In this document: positions 1-12,011 of the stretch, piece after piece | How the letters are laid out: the number at the start of each line of letters is the position of its first letter | How positions within the stretch are numbered: the first letter of the stretch is position 1 | Assembly: GCF_014633365.1 (NCBI RefSeq) | Contig: NC_068350.1 | Coordinates: 38,617,119-38,681,118 of the forward strand | DNA: 64,000 nt | Source of the DNA: Diospyros lotus | Lineage: Eukaryota; Streptophyta; Magnoliopsida; Ericales; Ebenaceae | Direction of reading: 5' to 3' | Position numbers and translations under genes: made by a program | The notes under the pieces: model-generated | What the model saw: the letters and a program-made list of their open reading frames with translations, nothing else | The model's database searches: none | What the model was told of the DNA's origin: nothing

Positions 1-2575
1 AGATAAATAAATGGATACAGACTCATGTGCCGACATACACGAGACTCGAGGAATAACTTGATACAGTAAGAATAATAGAGTAAATCCTACTCAACCATCA
101 AAGTTGACAGGGATTGACGGGACTGCCTGTACACCATACTGACTCTGCTGTTAAAAGCTGACTCCATTGCCATGGCCCACGTTACCACTACCTGGAATGT
201 GGAAAGCAAAGTGAGTCGAGAGACTCAGCAAGCATAAAGAAAGAAAGGCTAAAGGCTGTATAGAACCAATAAGCTCTCCTCCAGAACACCAACCCCCAAG
301 TACACACAAGCCATGAGACGCTACAACACAATAGTATAGCAAAATAAAAGCACATACTGGTCCTTGGGGCCCACACAAAACACACGGCACCCAAGTCCCA
401 TACCAGCCTGCCGCTACTTTGAAAGGCAACAAATATCTCCAGCAGCCTGTGCGTGCCATCCCGGGTCGGTACTCCTGCCACCCGTGTGTCCGTGTCGGTA
501 CTCCCAACACCCGAGCCATAGGCTCCCTCGGAACGGTTCTCCCGTCCGAAAACTAATAACTACCAGTAACCATGTAATGCACATAAAAATGCAATGGCGT
601 AATGAGCATCAACGTGATACACTAGGGCCCATACATCCAGGCATTAGGCCATAGTAAACCACATGCAATGCATATGCCCGTGCTGGATGCAACCTAACCA
701 AGCTAGAATGTCCGTGTCCAAGCATACTCAATAAATGAATATCCCAACATGCAACCCGTACCCATGTGCATATCAAATCATTGAACAGTAATATAATGAA
801 TCTAAACTTGCAGTAAATCACATATTGGTAGAGCTAGTCAGTAGTGTCCGGCACCGATCAACGGCCAGTGAATAGGAGTGTCTACCCGATAGTCCACTGT
901 AGGGTCATACAATAGTCTACCCCAACGTCACCAAACAGCTGACCTCTGCCCCACTGCTTGATAGCTCAACTGAATCATAAATAAACCTGATAAAATCGTA
1001 AATAAACCCGCACGTCTAGGAACCTAGTCCCCAAGCTGGGTTCGGCATCATTCTGAAAGGAATGGAGGCGGTACAAACCCCCGTAGGCTCACAACAAACA
1101 AAGTTCTAGAAGTTCCGAATTTAATTCAAATTATAACAAATGAATAATAGCTCAATAAATAAGGCCAGGAGCCGAATTAATGTAAGGGAGGAGATAAAAT
1201 ACGAGAAACCTCGGAGTTTCTCACGGGAATTAAAGAACAGGAAGAAAGAGTTGGGAGCTTGCCTTTACATGGTCGTTTCCTACCTTTCTTGCACTCCCGC
1301 TGCGAAGTAAAACGTTTCTCTAGCAATTAATAAAATCATGGCTCACATTAATTAAATCTAACCGAGTAATATAAATAATTTAACCATATAAAATCCCACG
1401 TAAGCACACCACAAATAAAACCCCAATGAGTCTCATATTTAATTTAAATTAAATCATACTAATAAAATCCTCAATTCGTATAATTAATACGTGACACCGA
1501 AACGAATTAAGGGAAGGCGAGGGGTTCATAAAATGGAAAAAATTGTAAGGGTAGAGGGAACTTGCCTCATTTAAGCTGATTACAACGTTTCTACGTTTAA
1601 ACACCACCAAATTAATACACGCTGTAAAATAGAATAACTCCCAAAATTAGCAAAATAGGACTCAAAACGAAATTCCAACCGTACAGAATGTTTAACACAT
1701 AATTCTCTACTTACTAGAATAATTAAACCGCGATTAAACTTCATTTAATCTCAAATTTCTCCCCCAAAAATGGCCCACATGCGCTGTTCTTCTTTTCTGA
1801 TTTTCCTTCGCCCGTTGCTGCTTCAAAAATGGCTGAATTTGGCCAAAATTGGCCTTTTATACAAGAAAAAATGGAGGCTTAGCGAGTAAGGTAAATGGGC
1901 GGCCCACAGTGCGCCATGTGGTGCGCTTAGCAGCCGCGCATGGCTGCCACCGCCTTGCCCAAAACGGCAAGGGTTTTGGCTGAAAAATCAACCAAAATCC
2001 TCCAGCACGCGCATCTGCTCCGCCTTGAACCCGCGACCTCCCGCCTCATCCCTTGCGCGTGTGCCAGCAGAGCTAGCTGCTCTCTCACTACATAATGCGC
2101 CTCCCATTAATTTTAAAGTAATTCTAGCCCATTTCCGCAAATCACACTTTAACCCCCTGACTTCCAAAAACGTCACATATACCCCCAAACTCCAATTCCT
2201 CTTATTTATACTTATACCCCGAATTTTCAGAAAATCCACTAAATTAATTTATTTTCCTATTTTCATAAATACTCCCAATTAAATAATCATTTTCTCAAAA
2301 CAACATAAATAAATATTTTTCTTAAATCTCCAAATACACAAATAAATTAATATTTCCTTTTAACCCACAAACACAATAATTAATACTTCTCTTAATCCCA
2401 AAAATATTTAATAACCATTTTATACGCAAAAATTACTAATTATCAACCAGTCACCAATTTATTCAATTCCAATAAATAAAAAAAAATCACTTCAAATGCA
2501 AAATGTAGCAATTATTAATCGTTCCCGACTAAATTAATACTCATTTATTTAATTTCCAAATTTCAAGATATTACA
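1..2575 (-). mobile_element. LTR of a plant LTR retrotransposon (left end outside window)
   Basis: Read on the minus strand, the block begins with TGTAATATCTTG at 2575 and runs off the left window edge. The junction is visible because copies B and C of the local gene family continue across the same point without it. The flanking five bases are atttg (2576-2580); the partner duplication lies outside the window. The block has LTR texture: GC-richer stretches around 360-540 and 1890-2070, pyrimidine-rich tracts, no long coding frame and no pol motifs. At about 2022-2038 the minus strand carries a GGTTCAAGGC box-B-like motif. Whether this is a solo LTR or one end of a full element cannot be decided here. 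Confidence 0.65.
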
Positions 2576-2954
2576 ATTTGATTCAAATATAAAAAAACAA
2601 AAAGAAAAGGAAAAGATGGGCCTTCTCTAGCTTGACCTCTCCAAGCCATTATAGAACAAAAGAGCTCCTTTCCAATGCCATTGTTGTATTTTTTTATTTC
2701 TGAAAATACAAGAATTAAAATTTATAATCTTAGAAATTTAAACTTTGTGGAGGTAGAGCACGAGAAAATCAACAGTTAAGATTGCACTTTTCTCTAAAAA
2801 AAAAATTAAAATTTATAATCTTAAAAATTTAGATTTTGTGGAGATAAAGCACGACAATAGCACAAGAATATCAACATTTAAGACTGCATTTTTTGCCCGA
2901 AAAAAAAAACACAAAAAGGTTAAGACTACACCAAGCAGTCTAGTCTGCGGTGAA

Positions 2955-3846
2955 AATCAAATGAAATTATTTGATTACTAGGCAATGAAGATATAAGAAC
3001 TGCATATAGTGACCAAAAAGAAAAAAATAAAAACCAAGAAAGGAGTAATTGAACGATAATTGAAAGCAAAAGGAAAACACATTGAATCAACATGAAAAGA
3101 AGTATGGTCACCTGTTTTTTCATTCTGCCAAGCGTCAAGTATGAGAGCGAGACCATTTTCAAATAAATATCTTATTGTCTTTGTAGGGCTAAATGTTATA
3201 AAAGGTTACAATGAACTCTAGGGACTCAAATGACTTCATTTTTCTCGAATTCTGGAAATCTCCCCTAGGGGATCTACCAATTAACGGATATGTTCCACCG
3301 CTACAAAATTTAGCTAATGGATCTACCAGCTGACCGATCCGTTGTTACAAAATTTAGCGACGAGGAATTCAGCAACGGATGTGTTCTGTCGCTAAACTGA
3401 TTTAAAGACAGATTTTTGGGCTTTAGCAACAGAAATATTCCATCGCTAAATGCCGAATTTCTTGTAGTGTTAATGATCCACCATTTCAAAGTGATAAGTC
3501 TTCTTGAATTTCAAAATCATTTGTCTCCTCTTGTGTTCCTATAACAATACGGAGACTTATGGGGGTCCAGAGCATAAAAGTAATTTTGAATGAGTCGAGC
3601 TTGAAAATGGTCTTGTTGTCATACTTGACCCTTTAGACAACGAAAGCAATTCCAAGCATAATAGTCTTGGGTAGAATGAAAAAATAGGTGACCATATACT
3701 TCTTTTCATGTTAATTTAATGTGTTTTCGTTTTTATTTCAATTATCGTTTAATTGCTCCTTTCTTGATTTTTATTTTTTTCTTTTTGGTCACCACATGCA
3801 GTTCATATATCTTCATTACTTGGTAATCAAATAATTAATTTCAATT
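2955..3846. repeat. Foldback in unit A: antisense arm 2955-3163, sense arm 3601-3846
   Basis: The reverse complement of 2955-3163 matches the end of exon 1 and the start of intron 1 (3601-3846), with a small internal deletion in the antisense arm. The spacer contains the start of exon 1 and the CACTA fragment. The same arrangement recurs in units B and C. Confidence 0.8.
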
Positions 3847-4418
3847 TTTGACAAAAAAAATTAAATGAATAGATAAGTAAAAACAAATAGAGCAAGAATT
3901 TTATCATGTTATTTTTCGAAAAGGGCATGAAATTAGCTCAGCTCTATCATCGACTTTCTTGCCATTATCCATGCTTTTCTAATTTACTTTTGTGCTGAAA
4001 GCGTTTGGAGAAAATGATTAGGTTTCCTTCTTACTAGCGTATGAGTTGGGAAAAGAATTATGTCATTCCTCTTAAGCACTAAGTTGGCACTAGATTTTTC
4101 AATCGATTAACAATTTTTACAGCTATTTTTATGTGTTTTGTTTGCAAATATTTTATGTGTTTTGTTCCCTTAAAAAAAAACAATTTGTAGTTCACATTGC
4201 AATCATGTGCTTTTTCAGCATTTTTATTAACTTTTAAAGTAGTTGTGTTATGCAATATATATATATATATATATATAGCTTTGAAAGCCAAATATTTTGG
4301 ACACAATTTACTTATTTATATCTCCATCTTTCTTAACATGTTAGACTGTGGATTTGAGAAGAAAGAGGACCCTACTGAGGCGTGCAAGAGGTCTGACATG
4401 TCTTCTCCTACAAATGAG
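3211..4418 (+). pseudogene. Copy A of the unknown four-exon gene, truncated
   Basis: By alignment to intact copy D, exon 1 is 3211-3687 (ATG at 3211) and exon 2 is 4345-4418 (74 bp, preceded by TTAG and followed by GTAGTA). Exon 1 is interrupted by a CACTA-like fragment at 3284-3469. It also has an in-frame TAG where D reads a Gln codon, just before the splice donor. Exons 3 and 4 are absent. Unlike B and C, copy A lacks the 2-bp insertion in the CTACC/CTACACC region of exon 1, so it split from their lineage before that change. Non-functional as protein; function of the family unknown. Confidence 0.75.
3284..3469 (+). mobile_element. CACTA-type fragment inserted in exon 1 of copy A
   Basis: Copies B and C read through here, so this 186-bp piece is an insertion. 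It ends in CTTGTAGTG, the classic CACTA 3' terminus, and is flanked by TTA at 3281-3283 and 3470-3472, the 3-bp duplication expected of CACTA elements. The interior holds imperfect repeats of the type TTTAGCGACG/CGTCGCTAAA, which are subterminal motifs. The left end (ACGGATATG) is not a CACTA terminus, so the 5' end appears deleted or degraded. Confidence 0.7.
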
Positions 4419-5845
4419 GTAGTAGTATATATGTCTTGATTGGCATTTTAATTCCATATATCCATTAACAAATTGATAATTAAAATTCATTAAATCACTT
4501 CTTGGTGTAGCCGCAACCTTTTTGTGTTTTTATTCTTTTTAATTTTTGTGAGTGGGAGAGAAAAGTGAAGTCTTAACAATTGATCTTCTTGTGCTACAGT
4601 CTTACTCTACCTTCACAAAGTTTAAATTTTTAAGATAATAAATTTTAATTATTATTTTTTTGTTTGAGGGAGAAAAGTATAATTTTAGCTATTGACCTAC
4701 TCACGTTGTAGTGGTGCTCTACCTCCATAAAGTCCAAATTTTCAAGATTATAAATTTTAATTCTTGTGTTTCAATAACAACAAAATAAAATTAAAAATAT
4801 AAATATGTAAACTATTAAATTTCAATAATTTTATTGGGGTAGTCTTTCAAAGATATCCTCTGATTATTGTAAATAATTATATAGTTTTCTTTTTATTGTT
4901 TCTGTGTAGAGGACCTTTTTTCCGAGCTTGTTTAGTCATTTGTTGTTATGTTCGAGATATCTCCTACCATAAAAACGTAGACGTTTTTGCAGTTTTTCGT
5001 TTCATGAAATTCTTATTTACAGAAAACTATTAAATTTCAAAATTATCAATTTTATCATTTTATTTAAATTTTAAATTTATTCTAATATCTAATATAACCA
5101 ATAACTAGGCATTTTTTAATTTTTAAATTGTAGCAAATTTTTAAAATAGAAAAATTTCTAATTCAAAGTTTAGTTTTTTGTTTAAATTTTAATTTTATTC
5201 TATTATCTAATCTAATATATAACTAACGTGGGTACTTTGAAAAATTTAAGACTTTATTACATCAAAATGGGTTTTTACTTAAATAGTAGAACAGAAGAAT
5301 AGATTGATAACAGAATGGAAGAATAACGTGGGATTAGTTTTTTATTTTAAATTAATTATAATATTTACAAATTATAAATTTTTACAAATTAATTGTTATT
5401 GCAATTTTGATAGTGTGGGGCATGTCAATAATAAATCTGATTCAATTCATTAAGGTCAATTTTTTTAAAGACTTGGGACTCATTTTTTTTCAAAATTTTT
5501 AATTAATTATAATTTCTGAAAATTTTGAGAAGTGGGCCATGATAATAAATAATTAATTATTTCATAATTATAAATTTCAAAATACTAATTTTAGTTTTTT
5601 ATTTTAAATTTATTCATATAATCTAATAAATAAATAGGGAATTTTGAATTTTTTTAAGTTTCAAACAAAAATTAAAAAAAAAAAGATAAAATATGTAACT
5701 CGACTCTTCTCTAAATTTCAAAATATAAATTTAAGTTTCGTAATTTTGATGATAAAATATGTGAAAGGTATTTTAAAAATAACGAAAGTTTGATAAAACT
5801 TAGCACAACAAAATGGGTGTTTTATTCAGGATGCTTTCCATATCC

Positions 5846-6150
5846 AATTGGCCCTAACCCTAGCCAGCATGCTCACTGGTCTGACACACATCAAACCCTA
5901 TAGGCCTGCCCAAATCATTATGCCTCGCACCACCATCAGATGAGTCACACTCTGATTCCCCCTTATTGGAGGTCAAACATTGCTAGCAGGGCTTCTTTTC
6001 CAGTGGCATCTCCACATCACCAACACAAGCACTCCCCTTCATCCGACCCCCCGAACTTAGGCAAGCCGTTGACCATGAAAGAGGTAAATGCGGTAGCCCT
6101 CCACGTCCCCTCAATGTCGTCGTACTGCTATTCCTATTAAAGCTTAACGT
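5846..6150. repeat. GC-richer block shared by units A and B
   Basis: A block with clearly higher GC than its surroundings, repeated at 12905-13165 and absent from unit C. On the minus strand both copies can be read as a short peptide containing SACVGDVEMPL, but the two reading frames do not stay aligned along the block. It may be an exon fragment of another gene carried inside the unit; I do not recognise the protein. The A copy extends about 60 bases further at its left side (cctaaccctagccagcatgc) than the B copy. Confidence 0.6.
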
Positions 6151-6663
6151 GGTTTTTTTTCTTTTTGCTGGAGAATCTAATGTGTCATCAGCCAACTATA
6201 TATGATTCGTTTTCAGTTTTGTTTTTGATTATATATTTATATAATTTCTTTATTCATACTTTCAATTTGATTTAAATATAAAAAAAAAACAAAAAATGAA
6301 AAGGAAAAGATGGGCCTTCTCCCGCCTGACCTCTCCAAGCCATTACAGAACAAAAGATCTCGTTTCCAACGCCATTGTTGTATTTTGTTATTTCCAAAAA
6401 TACAAGAATTAAAATTTATAATCTTAAAAATTTAAACTTTGTGGAGGTAGAACACGACTATAGCACAAGAAGATCAATAGTTAAAATTGCACTTTTCCCT
6501 AAAAAAATTAACAATTAAAATTTATAATCTTAAAAACTTAGACTTTGTGGAGATAGAGCACAATTGTAGCACAAGAATATCAACATTTAAGACTGCATTT
6601 TTTGCCCCCCTAAAAAAGCACAAAAAGGTCAATACTACACCAAGCAGTCTAGTCTGTGGTGAA

Positions 6664-7366
6664 TATCAAATGAAATTATTTGATTACCAGGTAATGAAGA
6701 TATAAGAACTACATGTAGTGACCAAAAATGAAAAAATAAAAACAAAGAAATGAGTAATTGGACGATAATTGAAAGCAAAAGGAAAACACATTGAATCAAC
6801 ATGAAAAGAAGTATGGTCATCAGTTTTTTCATTCTACCAAGCGTCGAGTATGAGAGCGAGACCACTTTCAAATAAATATCTTATTGTTTTTGCAGGGTTA
6901 AATGTTATAAAAGGTTACAATGAACTCCAGGGACTCAAATGACTTCAATTTTCCCAAATTATGGAAATCTCCACTGGACGATCTACACCAATTAATGATC
7001 CACCATTTCATAACGATAATCTTTTTGAATTTCAAAATCATTTGTCTCCTCTTGTGTCCTATAACAATACGGAGACTTACGGGGGTCTAGAACATAAAAG
7101 TACTTTTGAGGGACTGGAGTTAGAGCTTGAAAATGGTCTTGCTATCATACTTGACCCTTTAGACAACGAAAGCAATTCCAAGCATAATAGTCTTGGGCAG
7201 AAAGAAAAAACAGGTGACCATACTTCTTTTCATGTTGATTTAATGTGTTTTCATTTTGCTTTCAATTATCGTTTAATTACTCCTTTCTTGATTTTTATTT
7301 TTTTCTTTTTGGTCACCACATGCAGTTCATATATCTTCATTACTTGGTAATCAAATAATTAATTTC
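6664..7366. repeat. Foldback in unit B: arms 6664-6871 and 7126-7366
   Basis: Reverse complement of the left arm matches the exon 1 end, splice donor and first part of intron 1 in the right arm. The left arm lacks about 30 bases of exon 1 that the right arm has. The loop is about 255 bp and includes the ATG at 6920. Confidence 0.85.
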
Positions 7367-8587
7367 AATTTTTGACAAAAACAATTAAATGAATAGTTAA
7401 GTAAAAACAAATAGAGCAAGAATTTTATCAAGTTATTTTTTGAAAAGGGCACGAAATTAGCTCAGCTCTATCATCGACTTTCTTGCCATTATCCATGCTT
7501 TTCTAATTTACTTTTGTGCTGAAAGCGTTTGGAGAAAATGATTAGGTTTCCTTCTTACTAGAGTATGAGTTGGGAAAAGAATTATGGCATTCATCTTAAG
7601 CACTAAGTTGGCACTAGATTTTTCAATGGATTAACAATTTGCAGCTATTTTTATGCGTTTTGTTCGCAAATATTTTGTGTGTTTTGTTCCCCTAAAAAAC
7701 AAAACAATTTGTAGTTCACATTGCAATCATGTGCTTTTTCAGCATTTTTATTTAACTTTTAAGGTAGTTGTGTTATGCAATATATATATATATAGCTTTA
7801 AAAGTCAAATATTTTGGGCACAATTTACTCATTTATATCTCCATCTTTCTTAATATGTTAGACAGTGGATATGAGAAGAAAGAGGACCCTATTGAGGCTT
7901 GCAAGAGGTCTGACAAGTCTTCTCCTACAAGTGAGGTAGTATATATATGTCTTGATTGGCATTTTAATTCCATATATCCATTAACAAATTGACAGTTAAA
8001 ATTCATTAAATCACTTGTTTTGTTGCAGGCTTCAAAATCTGAGGGTGGAACTTTCATCTCTAGATAAGGTCTTCACTGCAATATTACTTTAGTGCTTAGA
8101 AAGTATTTAGTAAATAATTTGGTTTCTTGCATTCATTTGCATTTTATCTCTTGAATCCATGTTAAAGAGAGTAAAGACTTGGATTGTGAGTCAATAAAAA
8201 ATTAATTAATCGCACATTCTTAATTAGTGTTCCCTTTTATCATTGGTCACCTTAATTAGTGTAATTCTTTGTAACTGCATTGTCTAGATAGAGGTGACAA
8301 GAGTTCCTTCTCTTGTATAAATTCATATGCAATATTATTTCTTTGTTGAAAATTACTAATTTTATAGTTCAAACTTGTCTTATTATTTTAGCGAGAGCAA
8401 AGGAATCTCCATCTCTGAGGGCACTTCCTTGCAGCCTGTGGTACCAAGCAAGTCAACAAGAAGAACCTCCCGCAGGTCCAAAGCAACTTCAATACAATCA
8501 GAAATTGTTAGGAGATCACCAAGAATAGCAAACCTATCATTGAGGGGTCAAGCATCCTAGGGTACTTTTGAAGCTTCAAGAAATTAG
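6920..8587 (+). pseudogene. Copy B of the unknown four-exon gene
   Basis: Exons by alignment to D: 6920-7213, 7862-7935, 8029-8063 and 8392-8587. The spans of exons 2 and 3 (74 and 35 bp) equal those of D. Exon 1 is 294 bp instead of 292 because CTACC has become CTACACC, which breaks the frame after about 20 codons. The donor after exon 3 is ATAAGG instead of GTAAGG. Exon 4 has a TAG at 8558-8560, nine codons before the usual stop. The last exon keeps the basic motif RRSPRIANLSLRG. Intron 1 has a (TA)n tract just upstream of exon 2. This copy cannot make the D-type protein but could be transcribed. Confidence 0.8.
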
Positions 8588-9089
8588 AAAAGAAAATACG
8601 AAGGTTTGGATCTCTTCAAGCTAGATTAGAATGGCTAATCCTTCATAGACTGCTTGGTGTGGCCTCAACCTTTTTGTGATTTTTATTTTTTTTAATTTTT
8701 GCAAGTGGGAGAGAAAAGTGAAGTTTTAACTATTGATTTTTTCATGCTACAGTCGTGCTCCACCTCGACAAAGTCTAAATTTTCAAGATAATAAATTTTA
8801 ATTATTGTTTTTTTATTTAAGGGAGAAAAGTATAATTTTAACTATTGACCTACTTGTCCTACAGTCGTGTTCTACCTCCATAAAGTTCAAATTTTCAAGA
8901 TTATAAATTTTAATTATTGTATTTCAATAACAACAAAATAAAATTAAAAATATAAATATGTAAACTATTAAATTTTGTTAATTTTATTGGGGCAGTCTTT
9001 CAAAAGATATCCTCTGATTATTGCAAGTAATTGTATAGTTTTCTTTTTATTGTTTCTTTGTATAGAGGACCTTTTTTGTGAGCTTGTTT

Positions 9090-12011
9090 TGTAACGACCC
9101 GTTTGTGGGTCTAGGTGTTTTTGGTATTTTAGTTTGCACATTAGAGTTGTTGCCTTTATTAATTAATTGTTGAAAATATTATATGCATTGGTAATGGGGC
9201 AAATTAATGAAAATAATATTTTTGTGGGAAGATAAATGTAGGTGAATCAATGTCTTTGTGAATATAAATAAAGTGTGTGGAAAAGCCTCAAAGTTGTGGG
9301 CTAAATGGGTTTAGACCTTATTTGAATTAGGCCATTGATAAATAATTAAATTTTAAGTGTAAATGAATTGGGTTGAATCCAAATCTCAAGGAAAGTCCAT
9401 TGGGCCTTAGTTGGATTGGGCCATATATTTTGACTTGGGCTTGGGCCATATATTTTGACTCGGGCTTGGACCATGGGCATAGACAGTGGTATCTTAATTA
9501 AAAAGAAAAAAATATTAAGAAAATGACAAAATGACCAAAAGGAGAAAGAGATAATTGAATTGTGTGTGTTAGTATCAGGGGCTAATTAGGGAAACCAAAA
9601 GGGAGATGGATTGGAGGGAATTGGGAAACAAGTCTCCCCCATTTCCCCCTCCTTTTCTTCCTTCTTACTTTCTTGTTCCCTTCTCCTTCTCCCTCTCCCG
9701 ATTGTCTCTTCTTCCTCCATTGTTCTTCTTCATTGGTGCTTCAAGTGGAGAATTTCCAATTTGAAGGGGTGTCTTCATCTCTGTGGATTTGCAACCATCT
9801 AAGGCAAGTTCTCTTCCTTCTTGTTTCATATGCAAGATCTTCTTCTTCTTCTCCTCATGATTGTGTAAGCTCTTCTTCTCATGTTTATCTTTTAATGCAA
9901 GTTCTTCAACCTTGTTTCCATCTTATAAGGCTTGGTTCCATCAATTTTAAGTTGTTGCTCTTAAATTTTTATTTTAGGATTCACTAACCATGTTGTGTTC
10001 TTTGACCCATAATTTCTTGTGGTTATATCCAAATTGAGATCTGTTTATTGAGTTGTAAACTAGACATCTTAAGATTCATTTTAGACACAAGAATCGAATT
10101 TTTTGACTAAGATTTCAGCCCATGATAGCCTTATAAATCCCTGCTAAAATTTGAAAATTTTACTACTTTCGAGTAAACTGACCTTGTTGTACTCTTTAGG
10201 GTATAACTTTCTGTGGTTATATCCAATTCAAGATCTGTTTATTTCTGTGTAAACTAGACTCGATAATCTTATTTTGGTAAATGTTTTAGAATTTTTGGCT
10301 ATGTTTTGAGCCTACAGCATCCTTGTTAATTCTTGCCCAGAATCTGAAAATTTTCTGCTCTGTTTTTGGATAACCTGTTCTTGCTTCAGTTTTTGGAGTA
10401 TAACGCTCTGTGGTTATATCCGAATTGTGATCCGTTTATTTTTATATAAACTAGATATCATAGGATTCAATTCAGTATAAGATTTAAGATTTTTGGTTAT
10501 GATCTGGACCCATAACAACCTTGTTGAATTCTATCTAGAATTCTGTAAATTACTCTTACGACTTCTGCCTTGTTTTGGTTTTTATGGAATATCTCCTTAA
10601 GGTTATTTCCGATTTCAAATCCAGTTGTTGTTCCAGAAACTAGACTCATTAGGCTTTGATTTGGTATATCGGTTGTGGTATTTGACCAAATATTGGGCCC
10701 CGATTAGATTTTTTGAAAATATGCTTGAAATTTGAAAATTTCTGAAAAATGTTGTTATTCAATTCTTCCTATATAGTCTATCCTTCCTATGTTTAAAATT
10801 ATCACTTTTGTCTAGTTTCTTCCATTTTTTGAATTATTCTTGATAACCTTCATTTTTGGATAAAAGGGTTTTATTCTCCTTATTTCGATAAATCTTGCAA
10901 TATTAATTGGCTTTCTTGATGAACATTGCTAAAATCTAAATAGGGTTTTGTGTCACCCTACATTTCTTAAGGAATGACATTTCCTGATTAGGGTCTAGTG
11001 TCATGCAAGATTTGGTGTTTCTTGCATGTATAAATTTTGATTCCTTGTGGTTATTATTGGGGTAAAAATATACCGTAAATATTTGTTGGGCATTTCTATA
11101 AGTATGAGTAAATAAATGCATTAAAATTTACCATGTGATCATAAGATAGTGCACACCTTAATTTATGTAATTGCGCATGAATTGAGATTTTTCTTAATCA
11201 TTGAGGATTGATATGAAATTGGGATATGCATATGTGATGCTTGATTATACTGATTTGCGCACCTATTACTTTGTGCAGCGGCTATATCCGTGGGTAAGAA
11301 AGGATATCCTATGAATGCTTGATGCGAGTGAGGTGGCCATCAACCCGGTAGGCGAGGCTCACATTATTATTTTTTGTTGATGTATTTTCATGATACATGG
11401 ATATGTTGGTTGTGAGAGCCTTGGGAATTATGTGGAAAATTCCTTATTGTTGGTGCATGTGCATAAGCATGGAAATGACTACATAATATGTATAATAATC
11501 ATAGCATAGGAAATTAACATAAATGGAAAACTTATGAGTTGTGTTATACTGATATCTTCTCATAGAGTTATTGTTTACTCTATCTTGATTATCCATGCCT
11601 TTGATTCTATATCTCCATGCTTCAAAAATATACTTACTGAGTCTTGTGGCTCACCTTGTTTACTCTCGTGTCATTCCAGGTAAATGTAAAACAATGGTTG
11701 AGGGCGAGTCCAATGGGGCTAAAACCCAAGGTTAGAGGTGTACAGAGACCTTCCAAACTAGATGGTCCATGCTAGTGTTTGTGATGAGGGCATGTGTGAG
11801 GAAATTTTATGTTATAAAAATTGCTAATGCCCTTGTATTTCATTTTGTGTAGACTATGATCCAAGATGTTGTAAACATTTATGTTAACTTCCGCTGAATT
11901 TATCTAAGGATAGTATTATGGTGTTGTATGTTAATGTTTTATATCACACTTGTGATGACCTCCTTTCGGATATCCTATGCTAGCGGGACTATCCAGGAGT
12001 AGGCCACTACA
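9090..12011 (+). mobile_element. Solo LTR, TGTAACGACCC family (2922 bp)
   Basis: Begins TGTAACGACC and ends CACTACA, so it has TG...CA ends. It is flanked by TGTTT (9085-9089) and TATTT (12012-12016), a 5-bp target duplication with one mismatch. Unit A carries the empty site (gcttgtttagtcat near 4926-4939). There are no pol motifs, no primer-binding site and no second LTR, so this is a solo LTR, probably from a large gypsy-type element. A pyrimidine-rich tract lies at 9640-9720. The same family recurs as the outer element at 42543-46464. Confidence 0.8.
9990..10745 (+). repeat. Four imperfect tandem repeats of about 185-190 bp inside the solo LTR
   Basis: Each unit contains a version of tataacttctgtggttatatccaa, then a gatctgtttatt block, then aaactaga and a t-rich stretch ending near a ctgaaaatttt block. 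Starts lie near 10005, 10195, 10395 and 10585. One related unit occurs in the outer LTR near 46040-46150. Confidence 0.7.

Larger units (their letters stand above)
2576..6260 (+). repeat. Gene-family unit A (tandem copy 1 of 3)
   Basis: First of three tandem units that align with 6261-13300 and 13301-16260. Order of parts: a head beginning near the gatgggccttct block, an antisense exon 1/intron 1 arm, sense exon 1, intron 1 with a (TA)n tract, exon 2, then an AT-rich tail. The tail ends in a GC-richer block at 5846-6150 that recurs in unit B. Removing the CACTA fragment leaves about 3.5 kb. Unit A lacks exons 3 and 4: sequence jumps from intron 2 (about 4500) straight to the 3' flank motif cttggtgtagccgcaacc. 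Confidence 0.8.
6400..8935. repeat. Inverted ends of unit B (6400-6660 and 8645-8935)
   Basis: The head contains two tandem blocks of the form aaaatttataatctt...tttgtggaggtag...agcac. The reverse complement of the tail after exon 4 contains the same two blocks in the same order, ending in the shared motif accaagcagtct (head) / agactgcttggt (tail). The arms are roughly 260-290 bp and imperfect. The same pair is visible in C (13430-13690 and 15680-15940). Confidence 0.65.

Noticed and set aside
151..519. Minus-strand frame of 122 codons near the left edge
   Set aside because: It lies inside LTR-like sequence, has overlapping frames of similar length and no recognisable protein features.
7850..8057. 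Minus-strand frame over exons 2-3 of copy B
   Set aside because: Opposite strand of exons whose positions and sizes are defined by alignment to gene D.
9090..12011. Complete retrotransposon
   Set aside because: No internal LTR pair, primer site or pol motifs, and a single pair of target duplications surrounds one LTR; it is solo.
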